This document shows positions 7,337 to 16,221 of a stretch of DNA of 16,221 nt, piece after piece. Position 1 is the stretch's first letter. Every line of letters starts with the position of its first letter. Made by a program: the position numbers and the translations under genes. The notes beneath the pieces were generated by a model. That model searched no databases and was not told where the DNA came from. It saw only the letters and a program-made list of their open reading frames with translations. This stretch comes from Geosiphon pyriformis (Eukaryota; Glomeromycota; Glomeromycetes; Archaeosporales; Geosiphonaceae): positions 1 to 16,221 of the forward strand of contig JAAOMT010000267.1 of NCBI GenBank assembly GCA_016748015.1. The letters are read 5' to 3'.

Positions 7337-7936
7337 TTAAACTTTTTGGTGTAATGAGTAATCGTCGAATGAATTGGTGCAGAGGGGTTTGGAGAGATAA
7401 TTATTAGTTGAATGGTTTGATGTAGAGTTATTTGAAAGGGGATTACTAGTTGTTGTATAAATCAATTCAGAGATGTTTGGGAAAGAATAATTATTTGTGG
7501 AATAATTTGGTCTAGAGTTATTGGGAAAAGGATAACTATTAGTGAGATGAGTTGGTGCAAAGATGTTTAAAAAGGGATAACTTGTCGTGGAATCAATTAG
7601 TGCAGAATTATTTGAAGAAAAGTAACTAGTGGTGGGATAAATTGGTTTAGTAATACTAAAACTATTGTTGTTAATGGTAAAATGAATTGGGTCAATATTG
7701 CTAAAACTATTACTATTATTATTGTTGTTGCTGTTGTTTTTGTTATTATCATCATTAATATTGAAAGAAAAAAAATTTAAAAAAAATTTAACTTCATTGT
7801 TTTATCAGTTGTGCTTATAGAAGTTTCCACCCATTCAATTTTTAAAAGCATTTAAGATATTTCTTCAATATCTGAACATTTGGCTAGTTCACTATCTCAA
7901 CATTCTGTATAGAGTTTTATATATTCTTCTGATGTT
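7337..7936 (-). pseudogene. C-terminal end of a TKL-like protein kinase with Asn-rich repeat tail
   Basis: On the minus strand an acceptor-like TTTCCAG (7943-7937) precedes T-S-E-E-Y-I-K-L-Y-T-E-C, a stop TGA at 7897-7899, then D-S-E-L-A-K-C-S-D-I-E-E-I-S, a stop TAA at 7852-7854, and M-L-L-K-I-E-W. This is subdomain XI of kinases (Y-x-x-L-x-x-x-C-W-D...), with the invariant Trp replaced by a stop. The kinase frame ends in the T/A homopolymers at about 7777. A one-base shift there opens about 145 stop-free codons rich in Asn, Ser and Thr that carry eight 15-residue repeats and end at TAA (7337-7339). The catalytic domain is absent: sequence above 7940 is AT-rich and unreadable. A long low-complexity tail after a kinase is common in mycorrhizal-fungus kinase families (recalled). 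Truncated and broken. Confidence 0.65.
7365..7725 (-). repeat. 45-bp minisatellite encoding a 15-residue repeat
   Basis: A landmark (C/T)AGAG or its variant recurs at 7380, 7423, 7468, 7513, 7558, 7603, 7648 and 7693; all spacings after the first are exactly 45 bp. Read on the minus strand every unit is open in the same frame, with patterns such as I-T-K-P-I-Y-P-T-T-S-Y and S-N-N-S-T-S-N-H-S-T-N-N-Y. It is followed on that strand's 5' side by a (TTA/TTG)n-type run encoding Asn (about 7706-7755). Confidence 0.75.
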
Positions 7937-10780
7937 CTGGAAATTAATGTTTCTCATTTACCGTAAATATTAAACAACAGATTTTATATCTTTTAAAATT
8001 AATTTAAAACAATATTTAATAATTAATCTGTTTATAATACAAGAATTAAAAAGTATTACAAAAAATTTAATTAGTTATCAATTATTATAATATTCATAAT
8101 ATTAAACAATAAAACATTAAAACAATTATAAATTATTATAGTTCTAAAACAGTCATATTTTTATTTAGCATAAAAAAATATTTTTTGATTAAAACATATA
8201 AAATATTCTTTTTACGTTTTATAAATATTAAATAAAAAACTATTTTGATGCTTTATTTATATTAAAAAACAAATAATAATAAAGAATAAAATTAAAATAT
8301 ATTTTGTTATCAATTTACAAAAAACTATAATAAAAACAAAAAAATTAGCAGTAAAATAAATAAGTATATGATTAAATATATAACTGCTAAAATACTTTTT
8401 TTTTTAATATGCTAAAAAAAGTTTTGTTTATAATAAAAATTTGTTATATAAAAAACAGCTCAAATATTATGGAAAACTTGGTAAAATTATAGAAAATATA
8501 AAGCTTTTAAAAAAAACAACTTCAAAAATTCAGATGAAAATTTTAAGCTTTATATATTTAAATATTCTAAGAATTTTGATTATTGTAAAAATAATTAAAA
8601 TACTTTTATAAAAGTATGGTTTCTTAAATTTAAATTAATATTGTTATAGTTATTATATATTTTGTTAGCCAAAATTTTTATTAAATGGTTTTATTTTACT
8701 AAAACTTAATTTTTTTAGCAAAAATAATGTTATAAGTAAAACTTTTAATTTTCAATTATTCTATTTATTAGCAATAGTAATTTTACATATATTAATTACT
8801 AATGTATATTAGCTATCTTATTTTTGAAATTAATTATTAATATAATTATTAACTTAATAATAACTTAATTATAAATTTAATTATTAACCAAATTATTAAT
8901 TTTTTTTTTAAAATATAAAAGCAAAATTTTTTAAAGTTGTAAAAATTTAATTCAGACAAAAATTTACATTTAAAATAATTTATTTAAGACAAAAGTTAAT
9001 ATATAATATTAATTTTTTTATTTTCTTTTACTTTTTTTTTTATTTGTATAATTATTTGTTTTTGTAAAGTATATTGAATACAAATTTACTAAAAAATACA
9101 ACTAATACTTAATATTAAATTCTAAAAGCAATAATATAAAACATAGAATTACATTAGTGTATATTTTTTTGTTAATAGTATAGACTATCTTTTTATCTTC
9201 AGATTTTTTATTATCTTTTAAAAATAGTAACTGAGATATTTATAAAATTAATTTTACACATTAAATTCTTACTAATTCAATTCACTTATTAAAATCAAAT
9301 TATTTTTTGATTATTTTTTTATTATATAATATTGTTTTTTTTGCTATCTATTAGCATATTATATCTAATATTATCTTTAAATTTATGAAAGTTTTTAATA
9401 AAACAGTTTTTAAGATTAGCATTTTACATAAAAATTATATTTGGTAAAAACTTTTGGATGTTAATATTATTACAAGTATTAAAGTTTAGATTATTTGGCT
9501 TCTGTTTGTAAAGCTGTTATTGCTGTTTTTTTAACAAAATTTTAAGTTTTCTATTGTATTTAAGATTTTGTTGATTAACTTATTGATTTGATGCTTTATG
9601 TTAAAATTAGAACTTCAAAAGAGTTAAGTTAACTCTCTTTAACTCAGTATCTGACTCATAAGAGTCAAGTTTGAATTATAAATATTCTGATTCGACTTAT
9701 TGAGTCTTATATATAAGTAAATAAAATCTCAATTTAGCTTTTTTTAACTTGAAAAATAATAAATGATCAGTTATTATTTTTCTATTAGTTGAGAGTAAAA
9801 ATTTTACCAATAAATTTCTACACATGACAAATAATAAGTTGAATTGGATTATAGACTACTAAACTTGACTCGATTTCTTAAAATGAAAATTTTCTGAGTT
9901 GAATTTAAGTCAGACCAAGATTTAACATGATTCGACTTGTAAAAAGCCCTAGTTAAAGTTGTTGCTCTTTTAAAATTACACAATACTTTTTTGTTAATAA
10001 TTAGATTAATGCTAATTTTAGTCCAGTCAAATTTTGTTATAAATATTGAAGCCAAATTTGCTTCAAATTAAGAGTAATTTATTTCTTTATTATTGAATTT
10101 CTAAAAAAATATTAGTTTTTAATTATTTTATGTGTTTAACTTTTTATTTCAATTGTTAATTTTTGTTAAGAATTTGCACTTATATTTATGTATATATAAA
10201 TATTTTTGTATAATAAATAATGTTAATCTATCAATTGATTCTACAGTTCAGTAATCGTTATTTTGGGCTTGATAGGTTTGGAATTATCTTAAAATAACTT
10301 TTTTTACCTTCACTCAAAATAAGAAATTGATTGTAAATTTCTTAAAGATAAGTTGTAATGAAAAGATAATCGTTTTTGCTCAGCACATAATACAATTGAA
10401 CTAGATTAAACATGATTTCAAGTTTCTGGTATAATCAAATAAAAATAAAAATATAATATTTGAAACTACTATAAGTTTTTTAATGAATCCTTATTTGATA
10501 AAAACAAAATACAAAATTGTGTTTTTTTAAATATTAATTGAGATTTGTGAGCCAAGAGTTTTCGAAGGCTCTGGTTTTTAATAAAAAGAAATTTTATTAC
10601 ATTTGTAAACGTTCTTTAAATTTTTTTTGCAGATTCTGAACTTGTCTAATCGAGCTAAAAATATTGAAAGCAGGTTTGTATCTTTTTAAAAAAAAATCCG
10701 AGTTGTTAACTTCTACTTACCTTTTTCAATATTTTTTATTCCCAATTTAATAAGAGAATCTAAATTTTTTTTATACCCAA
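7937..10780. other. Gene-free, extremely AT-rich stretch
   Basis: About 2.8 kb of nearly pure A/T with frequent homopolymers and no frame on either strand that resembles a protein. The minus-strand frame at 9849-10055 has no recognisable motif. The only distinctive part is the GAGTC/GACTC-rich segment at about 9620-9940, annotated separately. Confidence 0.65.
9621..9940. repeat. GAGTC/GACTC-rich segment with small palindromes and a direct repeat
   Basis: GAGTTAA-G-TTAACTC (9621-9635) is a perfect inverted repeat with a one-base centre, and GACTC-ATAA-GAGTC (9653-9666) is a second hairpin. The 11-mer TGATTCGACTT occurs at 9688 and 9928. Related words (TTGACTCGA, TTGAGTC, CTGAGTT) are scattered between. 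This may be a relic of a small non-autonomous element; ends are not clear. Confidence 0.4.
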
Positions 10781-10845
10781 ACCAATGGTACTTAATTACT
10801 TTTTTCTCTCTTTTCAACTTTTCCCTTTTCTCTTATATAAGCAAA
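10781..10845 (+). promoter_or_regulatory. Promoter-like CCAAT and TATA pair without a gene
   Basis: CCAAT at 10782-10786, a CT-rich tract (10801-10833) and TATATAA at 10834-10840, followed by more CT-rich sequence. The layout resembles fungal core promoters, yet the first ATG downstream (10999) reads only four codons. Chance is quite possible in such AT-rich DNA. Confidence 0.25.
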
Positions 10846-12340
10846 ATAAAATTCTGAAATTTTATTTATTTATTTATTGAATATAAAATTTTTTATATGT
10901 ATATTTTTTTCATTCATTCTCCTTCTTCTTTAAATTTTACTTCTTTCATTTTAAATAAAATTTAGAATAATTCTTTTATCTAATAATTAAAAGCAAAAAT
11001 GTCACATCTTTAAAAAATTATTAGAACCAATATATCATTGAATATGACTGATAATTAATTGTGTTCTAATTTCAAGAGTGAAATAAAGTGTTATTAACAT
11101 ATTATTTTTTTGCCTATTTCACTTTTAAAACTTTTTTTTTTAAACATAATAAAAATTTTTTGGCTTTAATGTTTTTTATTGCTGTTCAAATTTTAAACAA
11201 GTTTGGACTTATTTTACAGATTGAACATTTTTATTGTTAATTTAACAATATACAAATTAATAAACATTAAGAATAGAATTTGAATAAAAAAAATAATTGA
11301 TATTGAACACGAATAGTAATAATTTAACAATTATTTTTTTTTATATAAAAAATAAAATGTGTAATAATAAAATTTAAATTTGATATGAAAAATACATTAA
11401 TATATATATAATATTTTTTTTTGTAATTAACAAATCAAAATTCTATTAATTATATTATTAAAAAAAAAATTTTTTAATATATTAATAAAAATTTTATACT
11501 TGAATTTCTATTTAAACAATATTCATATACTAATCAAGATTTTGTTATACTTAAAAAAATTTTGACTTATAATAAAAAATTTTAAAGCAATTTTCCAATT
11601 TTCCAAGCTTTTTTTAGAAAACAAATAAAATGTTTTAAAAAACTTTAAACTTTACAAAATTATAAACATTTTATTAAAAAAATTACAATTAACAAATAAC
11701 ATAATATGCATCTATTAATTTAATACCATTATCAATATTTGTATAAAATTCAAGTGGCTTTTGTTCAAAATATATTTAAATTATTAATATTTTAACTTCT
11801 TATCTCACGATTTCAGTAGCTTATTGAAAAGTCATAATTTCTAATGTTAGAATTTTTACAAATTTTAGCAGCAAAATCTCATATTTTGCCAGTGATCCAG
11901 TTAAAGACAAAATGATGCTATTTTTTCCGCTAAAACCGACATCTTTTTGGTGGCTCATATGTTTTTTTTGCATGGAATATTTTATATACACTATTCAATT
12001 TTTTGCTTTTTTTTTTAGATCTATTTAAATTGATCAAATTTATATAACCCTTGTTTATTCAAATAAAAAATTGTTAATAACATTAATTTCAAATTTCTTA
12101 AAAAATATGAAAAATATTGCAATATTGTTTTCTTTAATTCAGCACTTAATTCAAAAATAGATATCTGTGAAACACTTTATAAACCTTTCAGTTTTTAAGA
12201 TTGGTCATATACTTTAAAATCTGCTACTTCTAAGTGGATATTTGGATTTGTATTATTATTATTATTATTAGCATTATTATAGATTGTGTTATATTTTAAT
12301 AATGCTTTACTTTAAAAAAATGATCCTTATTAAATGGTAG
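10846..12340. other. Gene-free AT-rich stretch
   Basis: Contains (TTTA)n near 10862-10878, many A and T homopolymers, and a (TAT)n microsatellite at 12250-12270. No readable protein on either strand. Confidence 0.6.
12250..12280. repeat. (TAT)n microsatellite
   Basis: Seven uninterrupted TAT units followed by an interrupted GCATTATTAT. Confidence 0.8.
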
Positions 12341-12378
12341 TTCTCTGTTGCAACAGCGTTAAAAAAGGCTAGTTCTTT

Positions 12379-12505
12379 GCATTCAATCGATTAGATGGTG
12401 AATTCAATTTTTCTAGAAAATGATTTTTAGGTTAGAATTATTAAGCTGAAGAATCTTATAAAAAAAGAAATTTATTAATAAACTCTTAAAACTACTTTCT
12501 GCAGC
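12379..12505 (+). repeat. Dispersed repeat, copy 1 (copy 2 at 13015-13115)
   Basis: Shares with copy 2 the ordered blocks CAATCGATTAGAT, AATTCAATTTTTCT or ATTCGATTGTTCT, ATTATTAAGC(T/A)GAA, an A-rich middle and TTTCTGCAGC. The two copies lie in direct orientation about 630 bp apart. Each is followed after roughly 70-110 bp by a TATAAAAT or TATAAAATA motif (12606 and 13187), suggesting a duplicated promoter-proximal region. Confidence 0.6.
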
Positions 12506-13014
12506 GATGAATATGGCATTGATTCTACTTACTATTTATACGATAAACAATTGTGCTATGCTTCTATCCCGTTGCCATTTTGTGCACTCACTCACTCCTA
12601 GCCTTTATAAAATCTGCTATTCTATTGGGCATGGATTCAACAAGTTTATAAAGACTTGGATTTCGACATTATTTCAAATTTTTTGAAATTTTTTTCTAGA
12701 AATCTTTCTTGCTATGAAATTGCTTAAATAGAATCTTAATATTTTTGTCTCAAAACTACTTGGTAAGTTTTGTATTTGAAAAATCATGTCTTGTGTACTC
12801 AAACCAAACTGGCTATAATAATTTTTTTTATTACAAAAGGCACTTATATATATTTATCTAAGATCTATATACAACTAAAGAAAAAATTCCCTTGAATCAT
12901 TTGTATAAAGACAATCTGAAATGTATGACCATCTGATTGTTAATAATCGATAATTGTCTTAAATTCTCAGGTGGCATGGGAAGCCACTAGATAAATGACC
13001 ATTTTAATTTTCCT

Positions 13015-13115
13015 ACATCCAATCGATTAGATATAAAATTCGATTGTTCTAATTATTAAGCAGAAAAAATCTTGTGCATTTAAAAAAAAATTTTTTAAAA
13101 CCTAGTTTCTGCAGC
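13015..13115 (+). repeat. Dispersed repeat, copy 2 (copy 1 at 12379-12505)
   Basis: Same ordered blocks as copy 1, somewhat shorter, lying about 330 bp upstream of the Sel1-kinase relic's first ATG. Confidence 0.6.
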
Positions 13116-13167
13116 TCTTATTGTTTGAGTTAGAAGTATATTCAATTTCTTCCCAGACAATCTCTAT

Positions 13168-13193
13168 CCAATGAGAAAACTAACCTTATAAAA
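13168..13193 (+). promoter_or_regulatory. Putative promoter of the Sel1-kinase relic: CCAAT and TATA boxes
   Basis: CCAAT at 13168-13172 and TATAAAA at 13187-13193, about 150 bp before the ATG at 13342. Position and spacing suit a core promoter for the downstream relic. Inference from motif only. Confidence 0.4.
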
Positions 13194-13494
13194 TAAGCGT
13201 CTCTTTCTGGCGTTTTAAGGCCTAGCCTTTTCGGAAGTGTAATTTAAAAAATATATATAGATTAAAATCTTTATTTATTAGTCCAAATGAACTCCAGGAA
13301 TTCATCTTTTAACATACAGAATATTCTGTAATTTAAAGACCATGATTTTAACATTATCAATTGAAAATACAACTTCATCTTTCGACTGGCTTGAAGAAGT
13401 ATTCATTGTCATCAAAGAAAGTTGTCAAAAAAATATTTTTTCACAAGTTGCAGATTTAGTGAAAAAATATCTTGAGCACAATAAGAAAATGCTC

Positions 13495-14201
13495 AATAAA
13501 CTATACCTTGCTTGGCTTTTCCATAGAACATGGGATTGGAACTATTCCCGATTCAATAAAAGCATTTTCAGAATTTCAAAACAGCAGAGGCGGGTAATAC
13601 AGATGCACAATACAATCTTGGACTTTGTTATGGTAATGGGTGAGGACCAACAAAAAATTCAGAAAAAGCATTTGAACCATATTCAAAAGCAGCAGAGGGG
13701 GGTAATACAAATGCACACATCAATCTTAGGAGCTATTATTTAAATAGAGAAGGGACGACGAGAAATGAGGAAAGGCGTTTGAACTCTATTAAAAAGCAGC
13801 AGAGGCGTGTAATACAAATTCACAACTATATCTCGCATTTTGTTATGAAAATGGAAGGGGAACGACAAAACATGAGGAAAAAACATTTGAACTCTATTCA
13901 AAAGCAGCAGGGGTGGGAAATTTAGTTGTAAAATACAGACTTAGTGCATATTATCGAAATAGACTAAAAATAAAAAAAGACTTGGAAAAAGTGGGCAATC
14001 CAAGTCCATAAACTGATATTGGAACGTATCATCCAAATGGCTGGGAAATAAGGAAAAATTAGGAAAAAACATTTGAACTTTATTTCAAAACAGCAGAACC
14101 GAAAAATACGAGTTCACAATACAACCTTTGGATGGTTTTATCAAAATGAATGGGGAACAACAAAAGATCTAACAAAATCATTTGAGCTCTATTTAAAAGC
14201 A
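13495..14201 (+). repeat. Degenerate array of about seven Sel1-like repeats (108-bp units)
   Basis: Unit starts marked by the GCAGAG-type codons fall at 13584, 13692, 13799, 13907 and 14093. Spacings are 108, 107, 108 and then 186 bp, so 36-residue units are kept except for one lost base (13692-13799) and about 30 bp missing between the fifth and sixth units. Recurrent residues are G-N-T-x-A-Q-x-x-L-G, N-G-x-G-T-T-K and K-A-F-E-x-Y-x-K-A-A, typical of Sel1 helical repeats that form solenoid scaffolds for protein binding. The frame moves 1-2-3-2-3 along the array. Confidence 0.8.
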
Positions 14202-14852
14202 GACCCAAGCAAGATAAGTTACCAGAGTGATTTTCCTGATTTGAATGACCATAAACCCACTTTAAAGAATCAAGATTACCTGGAGCATTCCATTTTGCAA
14301 TTCCAAAAGCGAGTTTTTAGATGTTTAGATATTTTCAAAGGAGAATTTTTAGATCTTAAAGCTTTCTTTAACCAGCTTTCAAATGAATTCATGTGTCTTA
14401 AATGTGGCAATTTGTGTATAATTATTAGTGGATCTCCTATATGTCCATTTTGCGATACTAATGAAAGTGACAATATCTTTGAAGCGGGGTTGCCTAAATG
14501 TCCAGAATATTATAGAACATTAAAGGAACCCTTTTGGTGTCTATCTTGTGAATATTCACGATATTCAAAAGTTTGGGAACATGGAATAGTCATTAATAAG
14601 TATATAGATTATACACAGAACATTTCTGAAAGCGGCAGAGGCTACCTGGAATGGATTTCTCCCGACGAGATCAAGTCTTTAGATAAGGTGGGAGAGGGAG
14701 GATTTGGTATTGTTAAAGAATGTAGATGGACAAGAGGCAAAACTCTATTTTGGGATAAGAAAAATCAAAAGCATGGACGAAGAGGAGTGACAAAAGTTGC
14801 GTTGAAATGTCTTAAAGACAGCCAAACTATAAAATATATTAATTCAGATGAG
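14130..14852 (+). CDS. Intact exon: end of Sel1 unit, zinc-ribbon and kinase N-lobe
   Basis: This is the longest uninterrupted, clearly homologous coding stretch in the window (about 240 codons; the frame runs on past the donor to TAA at 14940). It holds G-W-F-Y-Q-N-E-W-G-T-T-K-D, the four Cys of a C-x2-C / C-x2-C ribbon (14394-14405 and 14442-14453), a second Cys group with Tyr in the place of one expected Cys (C-P-E-Y, 14499-14510), and the kinase glycine loop and Lys. It lacks its own start: it belongs to the broken gene to its left. Protein after 14852 (F-S-F-K-K-V-I-F...) is probably unspliced intron. Whether a transcript of this exon is ever made is unknown. Confidence 0.6.
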
Positions 14853-16221
14853 GTATTTTCTTTTAAGAAAGTTATTTTTGCTATTCTAATATCTTGTATC
14901 AATACTAGAAAAACGAATTGGGATAGTTTTTTGCTCACTTAATAAAAGAGCTTCTTTGGATTTTCAAATTCAAAAAAAAAGTTGAATCGCATTTCCGAAG
15001 CTCGTTTTACTTTGGGTTTCTTGTATTCTTTAATTACTGAAATATCCATATAAGCAGTCATTATTAAAAGTCATCTTGACCTTCATTTTCTATTCAAACC
15101 CTCAAAACAATCTTCAATTTAATTTCGATTGAAAATTAAAATGTAAAAAATCCTCCCAGAACTTCAAAAATTTGAAATCTGAAGATTAAAGGAACAAAAT
15201 ATATCAAAATTTTGTAAATCGAAAGAAGGTTTCTAGTGGTTGAAATATTTATTTCCACAATCAACAAGGCTTTGAATATACATCCATTGATAAGAATTCT
15301 GCAAGCCAGAAAAAACTGACATTAAAATTGCAGAAAAATTTTTTTTAAATTAATAGTCCCATGGGATATAATATTTTTTATTCAAGAATTAAAGTATTGC
15401 ATTTCATTGTAAAAGTAGTCTTGAAGTGAGTTATGTTATTTTATGCTAATAGCTCCTACTTTCTTTGTGATATTTTAATTTTATATATCTCAAAAAAAAC
15501 GTTCATAAAAATAGAAAGTTTCATTTGAATATTGTTATTTAACTAAAATGTATGATTATTTTAAGATGGAAATTAAAGCAACTATGAAGCCTTAAAACGC
15601 TTAAAGGGTCAATTGTCTTTAACAATTCGAGTTGAATTACATTTGATCATAAAACTAAAAAATCTTAACCAGCAGGCTGGAAATATTGACTTAAAAATTT
15701 TTTCAACAAATTATGAATTATTATACTCTATATCATATTCATTGTAAATAATATTTGGCAAGATAATTAATTTCTACTTTTAAATATTCAAGAATATATA
15801 AAGAATCAACATTTCTTTTTTTTAATCGGTATTTTTTTTCAATGAACTTGGTTTTTTCAGTGTTCCAATATCCAAAAAAGCTAAAAAAATCTTGTGGGGG
15901 TAATATTATTAATCTCATCAACAAAAATGAATATTCAGATATTCTTTTAACCAAATGAGAAATTCATGCTTGATCAAATCAAATCAAATCAAATATTCTA
16001 ATATAATTATTTTCAACTAGATCATTATTATCGAAATAATTTTATCTATTATATTATAATATTTTTGACGAAGCCTTTTGTGAACTCAATAATTCTAAAA
16101 TTTTATTCTATTACTTGACTTTACAGTGCCTTGATTTGGTTCCGTATTCATCAACCACATGTTGACCGATTTAAAACCAAAAAAAAACAAATAATCTCAA
16201 ATTTAGTTAATTTTCTATTTC
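14853..16221. other. Non-coding stretch after the truncated kinase exon
   Basis: Begins with a probable donor (GTATTTTC). I looked for the rest of a kinase (catalytic loop, DFG, subdomain XI) on the plus strand and saw none. Nothing on the minus strand was recognised: the frame at 15739-15954 has no known motif. An (ATCAA)n repeat lies at 15973-15994. The remaining kinase exons may lie beyond the window after a very long intron, or be deleted. Confidence 0.55.
15973..15994. repeat. (ATCAA)n microsatellite
   Basis: Four and a half uninterrupted pentanucleotide units. Confidence 0.85.

Larger units (their letters stand above)
13342..14852 (+). pseudogene. Sel1-repeat, zinc-ribbon and protein-kinase protein (decayed, truncated)
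   Basis: From ATG 13342, a helical N-terminal part (S-S-F-D-W-L-E-E-V-F-I-V-I-K-E) resembles the linker before Sel1 repeats in fungal kinase families. About seven Sel1 units follow (to 14201), then a segment with C-L-K-C...C-P-F-C (zinc-ribbon spacing, codons 14394-14455), K-C-P-E-Y...W-C-L-S-C, and L-E-W-I-S leading to a kinase N-lobe: G-E-G-G-F-G-I-V (14691-14714) and V-A-L-K with the ATP-site Lys (14805). The frame is lost by base gains or losses near 13520, 13575-13583, 13775-13798 and 14127-14129, and by stops at 13641, 14009 and 14060. The reading is open from about 14130 to a donor GAG|GTATTT at 14852. No catalytic loop or DFG follows, so the kinase is cut off. The modules suggest a signalling kinase with protein-binding repeats; the substrate is unknown. 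Confidence 0.75.

Noticed and set aside
7365-7725. CRISPR-like array from evenly spaced repeats
   Set aside because: Units are contiguous and degenerate with no spacers, period is 45 bp coding, and the context is eukaryotic.
9849-10055. Minus-strand 68-codon frame
   Set aside because: No recognisable motif; overlaps the GAGTC-rich repeat island.
12971-12987. GTGGC...GCCAC hairpin as a terminator or RNA element
   Set aside because: Only five base pairs, with no associated transcript or T-run; not supported.
15739-15954. Minus-strand 71-codon frame
   Set aside because: No recognisable motif; a frame of this length is expected by chance in the region.

Overview
This window looks like the left end of a linear chromosome from a very AT-rich fungal genome. 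It opens with about 390 bp of C-strand telomere repeat (CCCTAA with CCCTAT variants), in the orientation expected at a left chromosome end. The genes and relics use spliceosomal-type signals (TACTAAC-like branch sites, GT/AG borders). The gene families that can be read are a LINE RNase H, a nuclease-kinase fusion, an effector-type P-loop NTPase, a TKL-like kinase tail and a Sel1-repeat/zinc-ribbon/kinase protein. This mix, with strong AT bias and Asn-rich tails, resembles arbuscular mycorrhizal fungi (Glomeromycotina, e.g. Rhizophagus or Gigaspora). That assignment rests on recalled family resemblance, not on a search.

Layout. 1-389: telomere and variant telomere hexamers. About 405-1711: the 3' part of a decayed LINE, truncated on its 5' side right at the telomere, sense strand pointing inward and ending in an A-run. 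1712-3389: non-coding, with a 68-bp duplication and a 20-bp minisatellite. 3390-5113: relics of a coiled-coil segment followed by a PD-(D/E)XK nuclease-like plus protein-kinase-like protein. 5675-5850: a Cys-rich, possibly transposase-related fragment. 6378-7336: a decayed P-loop NTPase. 7337-7936 (minus): the C-terminal tail of a kinase with a 45-bp (15-residue) coding repeat. 7937-13340: a gene-poor, extremely AT-rich stretch with minor repeats and promoter-like motifs. 13342-14852: a decayed Sel1-repeat protein leading into an intact zinc-ribbon/kinase-start exon that stops at a splice donor. 14853-16221: nothing recognisable.

How it fits together. I see no clearly intact gene. Every recognisable coding region carries in-frame stops, frameshifts or both, or is truncated. 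Many lesions look like G:C to A:T changes (Trp codons to stops, the catalytic kinase Asp to Asn, the Walker B Glu to Lys). The NTPase, nuclease and kinase relics are the modules found together in eukaryotic Crinkler-type effector families, so the region reads as a subtelomeric graveyard of effector-like and signalling genes capped by a LINE/telomere junction.
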